Under the pieces are notes generated by a model. It was given only the letters and a program-made list of their open reading frames with translations. It was not told where the DNA came from and searched no databases. Shown piece after piece: positions 29,106 to 44,830 of a DNA stretch of 64,000 nt. The translations under genes and the position numbers were made by a program. How positions within the stretch are numbered: the stretch's first letter is position 1; every line of letters begins with the position of its first letter. The DNA is from Paroedura picta (taxonomy: Eukaryota; Chordata; Lepidosauria; Squamata; Gekkonidae). The DNA lies in contig NC_135371.1 in the NCBI RefSeq assembly GCF_049243985.1, forward strand, positions 3,373,501 to 3,437,500, in the 5' to 3' direction.

Positions 29106-29371
29106 AGAATAAAATATCGGTATTTATTACTGTTAACCGCTCTGAGCCCACTTGTGAGGAGGAACAGCAGGCAACTCAAATGAATAAAGAGTATGCAGGA
29201 AAGAGAAAATCCTCCGGGACTCTACAGCACATGTCAAGCAGGGATCCCTGGACCCAAATTCTGGGATAGATCAGCCAGTTAGGAGCAGAAGCACAAGAGG
29301 CTGATAAACACCGTTCTTACCCACCCTCAGCTGCACAGGAAAAGGGGCTTAGAAAAATATTCACTTTATTT

Positions 29372-29640
29372 AGAAGAGTTGGTTCTTATATGCCGCTTTT
29401 CTCTACCCGAAGGAGGCTCAAAGCGGCTTACAGTCACCTTCCCATTCCTCACCCCACAACAGACACCCTGTGGGGTGGGTGAGGCTGAGAGAGCCCTGAT
29501 ATCACTGCTCGGTCTGAACAGCTTTATCAGCGCCATGAGCCCAAGGTCACTCAGCTGGCTGCATGTGGGGGAGTGCAGAATCGAACCCGGCTCGCCAGAT
29601 TAGAAGGCCGCACTCCTAACCACTACACCAAACTGGATCT
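29372..29640 (-). repeat. Sauria-type SINE, shared with the gene C 3' flank
   Basis: Full antisense SINE (GAAGAGTTGGTTCTTATATG to CACTACACCAAACTGG). The same insertion, truncated, is at 44678-44830. Gene B has the uninterrupted site near 41870-41885. Confidence 0.85.
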
Positions 29641-30440
29641 CTTTACTTGGCAGAAGAGGATTCCACCAGGACTCCATGGAGAAGAGGGATAATTTCCCCC
29701 ACACATACACCCCCTTTACCAGAACACAACCACTGAAACAGTCGCAGCTCCAAATCCCCGCCTGAAACACGGGATGAGAAAGAACCCGCATCTCGATGTT
29801 TAAACCTAGGGATGCCACTCTGTCTTTAACAGGGTTTGTCCCCACCTATAAATGGGAGGATTCTATACCTCACACAAAAGAAGAACTCAGATGTATTCTC
29901 ACAATAAAGAGCTGATATTAGACTACGATGCGTCAGTTTCTAGGGGCTGGGCCTTTTCCATCATGACTCTGGTTCTGCCACCTTGGCTCTCAGAGGAGAG
30001 GGGAGGAGAGGAGGGGAGAGGACATTTTCCTTAGTGATCTTCTAAAAACCTTATAAGGTCTGTTTGTTTGCGGGGGGTCTGAATGGCAGGCAATGTTTAA
30101 AGGGGTTAAGGGAAGAGAGATTGTGAGGGTTTGCTGAACCACAAGAGAGAGTAGAATATATACATTTTAATAAAAACTATCCATAAGGAAGACCCAAGAA
30201 GCTCTCCCCTTGCAGAAATTTAATCCCTAGTTAACAATTGTCTTCCAGGGTATGTCTGTGTGAAAATGTGTGTGACTTCCATGCCTAGTATGGATTTGAA
30301 CCCAGAGCCACCCAATCGTAACCAACACTCTGGCTCTTGAACGTAACTGGCCCACATCCAGAAGGTAGGGAAAGCACATTGAGTACAATCATTGGATCAG
30401 CTGTGGCATGAAGGGCTGTTCTCAAGAACCCACAAGAATA

Positions 30441-30446
30441 TTTATT
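30441..30446 (-). terminator. Poly(A) signal of the Z1 copy
   Basis: AATAAA on the minus strand about 75 bases after the Z1 stop; conserved in B (41087) and C (45663). Confidence 0.55.
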
Positions 30447-30517
30447 TTGTACAGCTTTAGATACAAGTTCCAAAAGACACACCGCACTGACTTTTGAAAC
30501 ATTTAATAAAGACCAGC

Positions 30518-31869
30518 TCATAAAAACAGAAGGCCAGGCTGACTGAATTTCTCTTCGCACTCCGCCAATTCAAAAGGTTTCTTCACACAGTGATTTTGTT
30601 GATGCTGCTGAAGACTGCTACCCCGACTGAATCTGTTCCCACACTCCAAGCATTGAAAAGGTTTCTCCCCTCGGTGACTTTGTAGGTGCTGGTGCAGATT
30701 GCCATTACTACTGAATTTCTTTCCACACACTGAGCACTCAAAAGCTTTCTCCCCTGTGTGGGTCCTTAGATGCTTTTGAAGATTCCCCCTCAGACTGAAT
30801 CCCTTTCCACACTCGGAGCATTCGTATGGTTTCTCCCCGGTGTGGATTCTCCGATGTTCTTGCAGAGCGCCACTCTGCCTGAATCTGTTTCCGCACTCTG
30901 AGCATTCATACGGTTTCTCCCCTCTGTGGGTTCGTAGATGCTGGTGAAGGTTGCCACTCTGCCTGAATCGCTTTCCACACTCTGAGCACTCAAAAGGTTT
31001 CTCCCCTGTGTGGGTCCTTAGATGCTTCCGGAGACTTGAATTGTGACAGAATCTCTTGCCGCACTTGGAACACTCAAAAGATTTCTGCCCTGCGTGGGTT
31101 CTAAGATGCTGTAGGAGGTCGCTACGCCGACTGCATCTCTTTCCACACTCGGAGCACTGAAAAGGTTTCTCCCCTCTGTGACTTCGTAGGTGGTGCTGAA
31201 GACTGCTGTTCCTACTGAATTTCTTTCCACACTCTGAGCACTCAAAAGCTTTCTCCCCGGGGTGAGTCCTTAGATGATTTTGAAGATTCCCCCTCAGACT
31301 GAATCTCTTTCCACACTCTGAGCATTCGTATGGTTTCTCCCCGGTGTGAGTTTTCAGATGGTTTTGAAGATGGCTACTCTGCCTGAATCTCTTTCCACAC
31401 TCTGAGCATTCAAAAGGCTTCTCCCCTGTGTGGGTTCTCAGATGCAGTCGAAGACACCCGTGGCGACTAAATCTCTTGCCACATGCCGAGCATTCAAAAG
31501 GTTTCTCCCCTGTGTGGGTTCTCTGGTGTCTGAGCAGCTCTACTCTGCGACGGAAGCTCCTCCCACACTCCAAACATTGATGGGTCTGCCTTCCGCTGTG
31601 CATTTGCAAGTGGATATTATATTGGTCTTGATCCGGGAAGTTCCTTCCACTCTCCAAAAGGTTGTATTCTTCCTCCACCACCTGAATTACTTCCTGGAAA
31701 CCCCCTCCTTCTTCGCAAGCAATGGATTTATCCCGCTCTGCAACTGTGGGGCTTCCTTTCTGCCTCGTAGGCCCGCCCTGACTCTGCAAGTCCCTTTCCA
31801 AGTCTTCATTCTTTACTGTCACAGGCGATTGAGGATGTGCCTCTTCGTTGTTCCGCTGACCGTCCCCTG
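30518..31869 (-). CDS. Z1: orphan C2H2 zinc-finger exon, 12 fingers
   Basis: Open from an acceptor TTTCAG|CAGGGG (31870-31872) to a stop, with the same phase-1 entry as genes B and C (1352 bp, identical to the gene C exon length). Codes the linker [20 protein letters not shown], then 12 good fingers, then a degenerate unit ending FSQPGLLFL. No KRAB, linker or SCAN exon lies upstream; homology to gene B stops near 32486, and the flank beyond resembles the gene A promoter block. If it is expressed from the CpG exon at 33261-33590, translation could start at the Met at 31603 (361 residues, all fingers kept). It may be a partial duplicate kept open by chance, or a finger-only gene. The intact frame and conserved Cys/His argue against long neutral decay. 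Confidence 0.65.
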
Positions 31870-31872
31870 CTG

Positions 31873-32486
31873 AAATAAAGAGATGCCCAGTTAGCACCCA
31901 TGTAAGGAGACCTGATCTGAAAGAGAGAGAGGACCCTTTGTGTTTCTCCACCAGCTGCAGATGTCCCTGGACCAGCCCTGTGGGTTGGCTTCTTCTGCCA
32001 CTCTATGTTGTATGCTGAGTTTGCAGCCACCCGAACGCCTGGAGTCCCCCAGCAGAGGTCAGTCCAAGGGCAAACCTCCCCATGACCTACGGTCGCTCGA
32101 TATTTTGACAAACAAGCTGGGACCACGGTGTTGATGGAGATGGGGTTGAACTTTCCACTCTTGTTATGCTAGGAAATGCTGAGATTCCTAAAGTGCCCAT
32201 TCCATGTTTAAACAAAGTTCTGTAATATTTTGTCTCTGTCACTTAGCTTGTCTCAATCAGAAGGCGTTGTGAGGAGGGTTTATTTGACCATCTCTTGAAA
32301 TGCTGCCAAATGGTGCCCATCTTGACGTCCCAGGCTGGCCGATGTCCCAGGCCGATAGAGTGGTTGCTACTAAACCACTGGAGTCGGACGGAGGGCTGGG
32401 GGGATCAGATATCACCTTTTAGAGACCTTTTGGGGACCTTTCCAGTGATTTAGCAAAATGGCATAAGGGTGGTCCCAGGGGGATGT
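31873..32486 (-). other. Intron remnant upstream of the Z1 exon
   Basis: Inverted match to 38817-39437 in the gene B intron (for example GTGGAAAGTTCAACCCCATC on the minus strand). The frame at 31806-32126 is this intron and its gene B counterpart, not an exon. Confidence 0.6.
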
Positions 32487-32499
32487 GCAAAGGCCATCT

Positions 32500-33045
32500 A
32501 GGCCAACCCCATGCTCAGTGCAGGAGGCGGTTTTATGAAGGATTTGATGCTTTATTATTGTACAGTTTTACTGCTGACTGTATCATTTTAAAATGTTAAG
32601 AAGGATGGGGCAGCATATATAAACAAAACATTACTTTGTAATTATATATTTTCACAGGCCTTCTAGAAGGCTCAGCAAACAATGTCTACCTGTCCACATG
32701 TTTACTGACACCCCCAAATGTTATCGATCAATATGAGTAGCCATATTGTTTGTTTATTTGTTGGGCTTATAGCCCGCAGTTCTCAGACAACTTCACGTGG
32801 CGGGTCACAAATAAAAACCCCATAAAATACCCATTAAAACCCAGTTAACTGCAATAGAACAAAAAAAACAAGAGATGGGAAAAACATAGCCTTCCTTAAC
32901 AGGAAGGACCTTGCAGGGGGGGACACTAAGCCGTGCCAAGATATCAAGGGTCCCCATACCATCGGCTTTAGCACTGGCCCCGGCCATACACCTGGCAGAA
33001 GAGCTCCGTTTTACAGGCCCTACGGAAAGCAGAAAGCTCTCTTCT
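32500..33045. repeat. L2-like LINE pieces in both orientations
   Basis: 32525-32640 is a plus-strand L2 tail (GTTTTACTGCTGACTGTATC). 32740-33030 is minus-strand L2 3' end (TTTGTTGGGCTTATAGCCCG ... GGCAGAAGAGCTCCGTTTTA). The same arrangement is near 8590 and 42255-43130. The stretch CCCCAAATGTTATCGATC at about 32711 is the empty site for the MITE at 42567. Confidence 0.65.
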
Positions 33046-33260
33046 AATGCTAGGGAATCCCCCTCCCAAAGCAGCCCTTTTCTCCAGGGGAGCTGATCCC
33101 TGTCGCAGGGAGATGAGCTGCAATTCCGGGGGATCCCCAGGCCCTACCTGGAGGCTGGCATCTAGAGGCGTCACACCTGGGGGCGGTTCCACCTGCTGGA
33201 GGGGGGGGTGGGGGCTCTTCTCGGCCTGGGGGTAAACCGGCTCCCCCTCCTGCTCCTTAC

Positions 33261-33590
33261 CGGGGATCCCAGCCGAGCTCACAGCGGCGCGATCCTGCGC
33301 GGGTCGCAGCCCTCCTCGCGAGCAGGGAAGGGCCAGCCTGCCCTCCTCCCCCTCCCCGTCCCCGGCCGCGCCCTGCAGGTGGGACCCGCAGAGACACCCC
33401 CCCTGCAGAGCAGGCCCTCCGCGCGGCTCCCGACCCTCCGCAGGATTCCCCCCCAGCCCCGCCGGATCCCCCGAGAGAGAGAGAGAGAGAGAAGCCGGAG
33501 GAGCCGCGGGTTTCTCTCCCCCTCCCGCCCCCCGCAGCCGGCCTAGGAAGCGCCGCTCGGTCCCTTTAACCCTTCCTAGTCCGTGCAAGG
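33261..33590 (-). promoter_or_regulatory. CpG-rich 5' end upstream of Z1, duplicate of the gene A promoter
   Basis: Nearly identical to 9492-9800, including the donor GGATCCCCG|GTAAGGAGCAG and the motif GGGTTAAAGGGACCGAGCGG (33572-33553). It could drive Z1 on the minus strand. Confidence 0.55.
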
Positions 33591-33597
33591 GAGATTG

Positions 33598-33598
<1 letters not shown>

Positions 33599-33632
<34 letters not shown>
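33599..33632. repeat. (CA)n microsatellite
   Basis: About 16 CA units at the position equivalent to 9822-9864. Confidence 0.95.
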
Positions 33633-33633
<1 letters not shown>

Positions 33634-33774
33634 GGCCTCCTGGTTTGCACTCCTATGGCTTTTCTTGAGCAGCCCCCAACAGGTCTCCGGATCTCCTTCT
33701 CGCTGAAGGATTCTGCTTACACATGAAAGCCTCCTTGCAGCTGGAATAAAAAGAAAAATGTCGGCTTTACAGTA

Positions 33775-34065
33775 AAGGTAAAGGTAAAGGTATCCCCTGT
33801 GCAAGCACCGGGTCATGTCTGACCCTTGGGGTGACGCCCTCCAGCGTTTTCATGGCAGACTCAATACGGGGTGGTTTGCCAGGGCCTTCCCCAGTCATTA
33901 CCGTTTACCCCCAGCAAGCTGGGTCCTCATTTTACTGACCTCGGAAGGAGGGAAGGCTGAGTCAACCTTGAGCCGGCTGCTGGGATCGAACTGCCAGCCT
34001 CATGGGCAGAGCTTCAGACTGCATGTCTGCTGCATTACCACTCTGCACCACAAGAGGCTCTTAAC
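33775..34065 (-). repeat. tRNA-derived SINE of a second family
   Basis: Begins with the reverse of the SINE tail (AGGTAAAGGTAAAGGTATCC) and runs through GGGTCATGTCTGACCCTTGG to box B/A-like complement GCTGGGATCGAACTGCCAGC and TGCATTACCACTCTGCACCA. Not related to the Sauria copies. Confidence 0.65.
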
Positions 34066-34249
34066 TTTACAGTAAGAATTTGTTAAGCTGAAAAAGTGAC
34101 CCTGGACTCAAACTTTTCCCTGTTCTCTGAGCCGCCGGCGGACCCTCCTTCGGGTCTAGGGCGGCCGTGGGCGGGATTGCTCCCGAGGAGTCCCATTGAC
34201 CCGCAGCCGGCGCCGCTGGCTGCAGCCGGGAGCTGGAGCCAGGGTTGGG

Positions 34250-34438
34250 GGCGTGTAGATTTCTGCCCGGCAGGGCAAGGGTTAAAAGGACCAAGCGGTT
34301 TGCTAGAGAGGCCGAGCCCGGAGGGAAGCTAGTGAAGAACGGCTCCCTTCCTGTGCGTGGGTTTTTGGGGGAGGGGAGGGGGCTTCTTTCTGCATTGCAA
34401 AGAGAGGAGGGGGGGGGAGTGCAGCTCTGCAGAAGCAG
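34250..34438 (+). promoter_or_regulatory. CpG-rich 5' end / noncoding first exon of gene B
   Basis: Motif GGGTTAAAAGGACCAAGCGG at 34279-34298; donor AGAAGCAG|GTGACG at 34438. Inverted twin of 51954-52140. GC-rich from about 34130. Confidence 0.6.
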
Positions 34439-34689
34439 GTGACGTCCCGGGAAGGTCTCCTTGCAAGTAGGAGCTGGGAGGAGGGGGGGAGGCATTGGGG
34501 ATGGGGATGCGGCTCCCGGCAGAAGTGCCTGCGGAGATCTGCTGCAGAGAATAAAGAGCTTCCAAAGGCAGGTGGGAGAGATTCGCGGAGACCTTCAGCC
34601 ATAGCTGCCGGCCCAGGTGCCGGAGGGGAACCTCCACATTCAGAGGCACTCAACCTCTGGATCCCGGAGGCAACATCAGAGGAAGGGCC

Positions 34690-34938
34690 TGGGCCAGCAG
34701 GTGTCGTGGTTAAGAGCGGCGGCCTCTATTCTGGAGAAGCGGGTTTGATTCCCCGCTCCCCCCCCCCATGCAGTCAGCTGGGTGACCTTGAAACAGTCTC
34801 AGTTCTCTCAGAGCTCTCTAAGCCCCACCGTCCGCACTGGGTCTCTGTTGTGGGGAGAGGAGGGGGAAGGTGTTTGTAAGTTGCTCTGAGTCCTCTTTGG
34901 GCAGTGAAAAGCAGGGTGCAAAATCCAGGTCTTCTTCT
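34690..34938 (+). repeat. Sauria-type SINE shared by both arms of the B/C inverted repeat
   Basis: GGGTTTGATTCCCCGCTCCC ... TGTTGTGGGGAGAGGAGGGG ... ATCCAGGTCTTCTTCT. Its inverted counterpart is at 51491-51690, so it was present before the arms duplicated. Confidence 0.75.
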
Positions 34939-34971
34939 GTGCCCTTTTGTTTGGCCATCCTGAAGAACTGG

Positions 34972-35231
34972 TTAGGGAAGCCAGCCTCCAGGTGGGACCT
35001 GGGGATCAGCCAGAGTGTCAGCTCATCTCCAGACTACACAGATCTGTTCCCCTGGAGAAAATGGATGCTATGGTTATCTTACCCCCAAGGTCTCCGTCAA
35101 GGTCTCTGTTTCCTCCAGACTCTGAACCCAAATCTGCAGGAATTTCCTAACCCGGTTCGGGTAATTCTTTTCCAGCCCCCCCATCCCCTGCCATTAGCCA
35201 TTGGGGAGGGGGGGGGGACCTGGCAGCCCTA
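34972..35231. repeat. AGGGTTGCCA-type element
   Basis: Starts TTAGGGAAGCCAGCCTCCAG and ends GACCTGGCAGCCCTA, inverted-related ends. Internal GTCAGCTCATCTCCAGACTA and CCCCTGGAGAAAATGGATGC. Confidence 0.6.
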
Positions 35232-35339
35232 GAACTGGTTGGCCACTCTGCAAGCCAGGATGCTGGGCTAGATTTAGTGTATTGAGAAGTCCATACATTA
35301 CCCCCCTGCTTTTTCTTAAGAGAGATCGCCACACTGGGC

Positions 35340-35530
35340 AAACAGTTCTGTATTTTTGTATTTATTGAAAATTGGTCATGTTGTATTTTTAGAATTATAC
35401 CTTTCAATCAATATAAATTAAGATGTTATACATTAAAGTTTATAAAATCTTGAATTGTATTGTTTTACCTGTTGTAACCTGCCCTGAGTCCATAAGGAAT
35501 GTCGGGCTAAAAGTACGATGATAAAGAAGA
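35340..35530 (+). repeat. L2-like LINE 3' tail
   Basis: GTTGTAACCTGCCCTGAGTC and AATGTCGGGCTAAAAGTACG in an AT-rich context; decayed. Confidence 0.5.
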
Positions 35531-35535
35531 GGATT

Positions 35536-35930
35536 TGTTTTGGTCCCCTGCTTTTCTCTACCCGAAGGAGTCTCAAAGTGGCTTCCAATCACCTTCCCTT
35601 TCTCTCCCCACAACAGACCCCCTGTGAGGGAGGGGAGACTCAGAGAGCCCTGATATTAATGAAGAAGAATTGATTTTTATATGCTGCTTTTCTCTACCCG
35701 AAGGAGTCTCAAAATGGTTTACAATCTTCTTCCCTTTCCTCTCCCCACAACAGACACCCTGTGGGGTGGGTGAGGCTGAGAGAGCCCTGATATTCCAGCT
35801 CACTCAGAACAGCTTTATCAGTGCTGTGACTAGCCCAAGGTCACCCAGCTGGCTGAATGTGGGGGAGTGGGGAATCAATCTCGGCTTCTCCAAATTAGAG
35901 GCCGCCGCTCTTAAGCATCCTGGCTTTCAG
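35536..35930 (-). repeat. Two antisense Sauria SINEs in tandem
   Basis: A truncated copy (35536-35660) is followed by a fuller one (35661-35930, GGTTTACAATCTTCTTCCCT ... GGGGAATCAATCTCGGCTTC). The fuller one corresponds to the plus-strand SINE at 50703-50975 in the other arm. Confidence 0.8.
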
Positions 35931-36194
35931 TAGAGCAATCGCTTATGCCAGTCCTTGTGCTGCATTGACTACTGCAGTTAAGGTAGCTGAATGACCTTGA
36001 TCCTGACCTGCAGAGCACAACAAGGACCAGCCTTCTGATCCAGCAGGGCCATCCTGGGTGTGTCCTGACCAGCGTGGGTGATGTAGCTCCATTCTCTCTA
36101 GCCTGCTTCCTGACCTCTTGCTACGTTCCCCTCTCCCTCTTCAGATCAAGTCATCTTGTTGGAGTCAGAGGCGACCCAATAGAAGGGAGAGAAG

Positions 36195-41041
<4,847 letters not shown>

Positions 41042-41086
41042 GTCAGTGCGGTGTGTCTTTTGGAACTTGTATCTAAAGCTGTACAA

Positions 41087-41092
41087 AATAAA
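41087..41092 (+). terminator. Poly(A) signal of gene B
   Basis: AATAAA 46 bases after the stop codon. Confidence 0.6.
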
Positions 41093-41899
41093 TATTCTTG
41101 TGGGTTCTTGAGAACAGCCCTTCATGCCACAGCTGATCCAATGATTGTACTCAATGTGCTTTCCCTACCTTCAGGATGTGGGCCAGTTACGTTCAAGAGC
41201 CAGAGTGTTGGTTACGATTGGGTGGCTCTGGGTTCAAATCCATACTAGACATGGAAGTCCCAGACATTTTCGAACTAACATCCCCTGGAATACAGTTGTT
41301 AACTAGGGATTAAACCTTTCCAAGGGGAGGGCTTCTTGGGCCTTTCTTATGGATAGTTTTTATTAAAATGTTTAGATTCTGCTCTATCTTGTGGCTCACC
41401 AAATGCCCACACCCCTCTTCCCTTGATCTCTTTAAACACTGCCTGCCATTCAGACCCCCTCAGAATCTTCCACAAACAAACACCTTGTAAGGTCTTTAGA
41501 AGATCACCAACGAAAATCTCCTCTTCCCTCCCCTCCCCTCCTCTCCTCCCCTCTCCTCTGAGAGCCAATTTGGCAGAACCAGAGTCATGATGGAAAAGGC
41601 CCAGCCCCTAGAAAATGACGCATCTTAGTCTGCTTGTGTGCCTAATATCAGCTCTTTATTGTGAGAAGACGTCCGAGTTCTTCTAGAGACAGAGTGGCAT
41701 CCCTAGGTTTAAACATCTAGATGCAGGTTCTTTCTCATCCCGTGTTTCAGGCGGGGATTTGGAGCTGCGACTGTTTCAGTGGTTGTGTTCCGGTAAAGGG
41801 GGTGTATGCGGGGGGGGGGGAAGTATCCCTCTTCTCCATGGAGTCCTGGTGGAATCCTCTTCTGCCAAGTAAATAAAGTGAATATTTGTCTGACCCCCT

Positions 41900-42249
41900 T
41901 GTCCTGTGCAGCTGAGGGCGGGTAAGAACGGTTTTTCTTGTGCTTCTGCTCCTAACTGGCTGATCTATCCCAGAATTTGGGTCCGGGGATCCCTGCTTGA
42001 CATGTGCTATAGAGTCCTGGAGGATTTTCTCTTTCCTGCTTACTTTTTATTCATTTGATTTGTTTCCTGACAAGTGGGCTCGAGGCCTTTTACAGTAACA
42101 AATACCCATAAAACCAATATATGTAAAGAAATTAGGTTATTTTTTTTCTGTAGAGGCCCCAGAGGGTTTTATAGCATCTAATGTCTTTCTTGGTACCCAC
42201 TGAGAATTTTTAGAGGGTGGGTGGGAATTTGTGGGACTGAGAGCCAGCA
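41900..42249. other. 3' flank of gene B, shared with the Z1 flank
   Basis: 41900-42050 matches 29185-29370 inverted (for example GGATCCCTGCTTGACATGTG). The rest is unrecognised. Confidence 0.45.
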
Positions 42250-42545
42250 TGGGGTAAAGGATTTAATGTTGAATAATTGTCCGGTTTTACTACTGACTGT
42301 ATGATTTTACAATGTTGTTAACCGCCTCGAGTTAAGAAGGATGGGGTAGTATATAAACACATTACTTTATAATTTATTTTCACAGGCCTTCTTAGAAGCC
42401 TCAGTAAACAGTATCTACCTGTCCAAATGTTTGTATGATTATTAGTGCAGATTGTTTCATGTGTGGTTCGTAAGTTCCATGTAAACCGCCCTGAGCCTCC
42501 GGGGAGGGCGGCATATAAATATAATAAATAAATAAATAAATAAAT
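42250..42545 (+). repeat. Two L2-like LINE 3' tails
   Basis: TAACCGCCTCGAGTTAAGAA at about 42320, then GTAAACCGCCCTGAGCCTCC and GGGAGGGCGGCATATAAATA with an (AATA)n tail at 42520-42545. Confidence 0.75.
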
Positions 42546-42566
42546 GTTTACTGACACTCCTAAAGG

Positions 42567-42704
42567 CAGGGGTAGTCAAACTGCGGCCCTCCAGATGTCC
42601 ATGGACTACAATTCCCAGGAGCCCCCTGCCAGCGAATGCTGGCAGGGGGCTCCTGGGAATTGTAGTCCATGGACATCTGGAGGGCCGCAGTTTGACTACC
42701 CCTG
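42567..42704. mobile_element. hAT-type foldback MITE with perfect TSD and paralogous empty site
   Basis: From CAGGGGTAGTCAAACTGCGG to CCGCAGTTTGACTACCCCTG. Flanks CCTAAAGG at 42559-42566 and 42705-42712. The paralogous sequence near 32711 lacks the insert. Confidence 0.93.
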
Positions 42705-42734
42705 CCTAAAGGTTATCGATCCATATGGGTAGCC

Positions 42735-43130
42735 ATATTGTTTTATTTGTTGGATTTATAGCCCGCCATTCTCAGAGACTGACTTGTGGTGGGTCACAAC
42801 AAACAATGCAACAATAAAAACCCAATAAAATACCCATTAAAACCCAGTTAACTACAATACAACAAAAAACCAAGAGATTGCAAAAACATAGCCTTCCTTA
42901 ACAGGAAGGACCTTGCGGGGGGGGGTCGGCATGGGGGGGGGACACTAAGCTGTGCCAAGATATCAAGGGTGCCCATGCCATCGGCTTCAGCACTGGCTCT
43001 GACTGTAAACCTGGCGGAAGAGCTCCGTTTTACAGGCCCTATGGAAAGCGGAAAGCTCCCTGAGGGCCCGCACTTCCCCCGGGAGCTCATTCCACCAGGT
43101 AGGGGCCAGGACTGAAAAGGCCCTGGCTGA
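42735..43130 (-). repeat. L2-like LINE 3' end
   Basis: Minus strand: ORF2 C-terminus TWWNELPGEVRALRELSAFH and RACKTELFRQV, then 3' UTR with A-rich tail towards 42735. Confidence 0.75.
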
Positions 43131-43174
43131 GGCCAGGTGAGCAGATTAGTCTTTATCAGTAGAAAAGAGCAAGG

Positions 43175-43220
43175 GCCAGATCAAGATGGGTAGCCGTGTT
43201 ACTGTGTTTGCAGCAGAGAG
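43175..43220 (-). repeat. Small fragment of the 1775-type repeat
   Basis: GATGGGTAGCCGTGTTACTG is the reverse complement of the CAACACGGCTACCCAT end seen at 1975-1990. Confidence 0.5.
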
Positions 43221-43299
43221 AGCCGAGCACCAGGCTGCTTAAAGAATAAAATAGTTTACACTGTGAAGAGAAACATGTATGTACAGAAAGAGAGAGAGA

Positions 43300-43580
43300 G
43301 AGAGAAGAAGAAGGCCTGCAAAAGGGAGCTCTTCCACCAGGCATTTGGCTGAGGCCAGGCCAACCAACCAACATCTGCAGCCCCCCCCCCAGAAACCCAC
43401 TAAGACTCCTGGATCTGTTCGAGTTACCCCTGCTTATGTCATGTTATACTGTCACCCGGTCTATCAATTAATAATATGAATGTTATTCTATGTATGGTTT
43501 CATGTATAGTTTCAGTTATATGTAAACCGCTCTGAGCCTTCGGGGAGGGCGGTCCATAAATGTGAATAAATAAATGAATA
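43300..43580 (+). repeat. L2-like LINE 3' end
   Basis: AAAGGGAGCTCTTCCACCAG (ORF2 end), a C-run, then TGTAAACCGCTCTGAGCCTT and GGGAGGGCGGTCCATAAATG with a (AATA)n tail. Preceded by (GA)n at 43288-43305. Confidence 0.7.
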
Positions 43581-43849
43581 AAACAGACCTAACCGTCTAG
43601 CTAGCTGTTTTCTCAAAGCATTGCCAGTTCAAGAAAAACCGGACAAAAGAACAGGGCTGAGAAACAAAGAAGGGGGGGTGGGGGGAGAAATCAGGACGGC
43701 CTCACATTAAACCCCAGGCTAGAAAACCCACGCGCTCTGGCCGGATCGGGGCCTGCACCTCTGGGCTGGATCCAAAAGAACCTCATTTATCACAACAGGG
43801 AAGAAAGAAATTCAAAACACACAAACAGGAAAAAGGTGTTTAAGGGAAA

Positions 43850-44600
43850 CCATGGAATCCTGAGGCTCACATGGCTGCATTGTGAGAACTGACCATTTAT
43901 TCCTGCTTCCCGCTTCCCACTTCCCGCTGTTTAGCCAGTTTCCAATCCGTGAGGGAATTTGTCCTCTTATCCCATAACTCTGATGTCTGCTTTGGGGAGG
44001 GATTTTGTCATTGCCCTGGCTCCAGGCTGGAGACTGAATCAGATTCAAGGTTGACTCTTAATTTTCAAAGCCCTAAACCAGGGGTAGTCAAGCTGCAGCC
44101 CTCCAGATGTCCATGGACTACAATTCCCATGAGCCCCTGCCAGCAAATGCTGGCAGGGGCTCATGGAAATTGTAGTCCATGGACATCTGGAGGGCCGCAG
44201 TTTGACTATCCCTGGTCCAGACAAACTAGATCCGGTGCCCACGTCAAACGCCCTTCAGCAGATAGAATAATAGAATCATAGTTGAAAGGGACCTCTTGGG
44301 TCATCTAGTCCAACCCCTCCCCCCCTGCACAATGCAGGACACTTGCAACCCTATTACTCATCCAGATGGGTTTAGGGTTGGCAGCTCTGGTTTATACTGG
44401 GAGACCTTGGGGGCAGAGCCAGGACTGGCCAGGATTTAGGTTGCAGAGAGCCCTCAGTGGAGTCTAATGGTAGGGAATCCCCCTTCCAAAACAGCCCTTT
44501 TCTCCAGGGGAACTGATCCCTGTCCCAGGGAGATGAGCTCCAATTCTGGGGTATCCCCAGCTCCTACCTGGAGGCTGGCATCTAGAGGCGGCAGACCTGG
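43850..44600. repeat. Copy of the gene A upstream block
   Basis: CTGAGGCTCACATGGCTGCA ... GTTGACTCTTAATTTTCAAA, then a hAT MITE (44079-44214), TCCAGACAAACTAGATCCGG, a CR1 end (44265-44372) and an AGGGTTGCCA-type repeat (44373-44585). Same order as 8040-9400, with intervening L2 sequence missing. Confidence 0.7.
44079..44214. mobile_element. hAT-type MITE, ortholog of the 8269 insertion
   Basis: Left flank CCCTAAAC as at 8261; the right flank is replaced by GTCCAGACAAAC, so the right duplication was lost in a deletion. Confidence 0.8.
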
Positions 44601-44677
44601 CTTAGGAAATACATGGAGACCCCCGCGTCACACCTGGGGACAGTTCCACTGCTGGAGGGTGGGGAGAATCTCTTCTC

Positions 44678-44830
44678 GGCCTGATATTCCTGCTCGGTTA
44701 GAACAGCTTTATCAGCGCCATGGCAAGCCCAAAGTCACCCAGCTGGCTGCATGTGGGGGAATGCAGAATTGAACCCGGCTTGCCAGATTAGAAGTCCGCA
44801 CTCCTAACCACGACACCAAACTGGCTCTGC
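44678..44830 (-). repeat. Truncated Sauria SINE, shared with the Z1 flank
   Basis: Keeps GAACAGCTTTATCAGCGCCA to CGACACCAAACTGGCTCT; followed by TTTACTTAGCAGAAGAGGAT as at 29640. Its other end is fused to the gene A-type block, marking a rearrangement breakpoint. Confidence 0.7.

Noticed and set aside
31806-32126. 106-codon minus-strand frame upstream of Z1, also fused in frame at 39179 in gene B
   Set aside because: It spans the conserved intron and acceptor of the finger exon; the KRAB-to-finger splice phase explains the real gene better.
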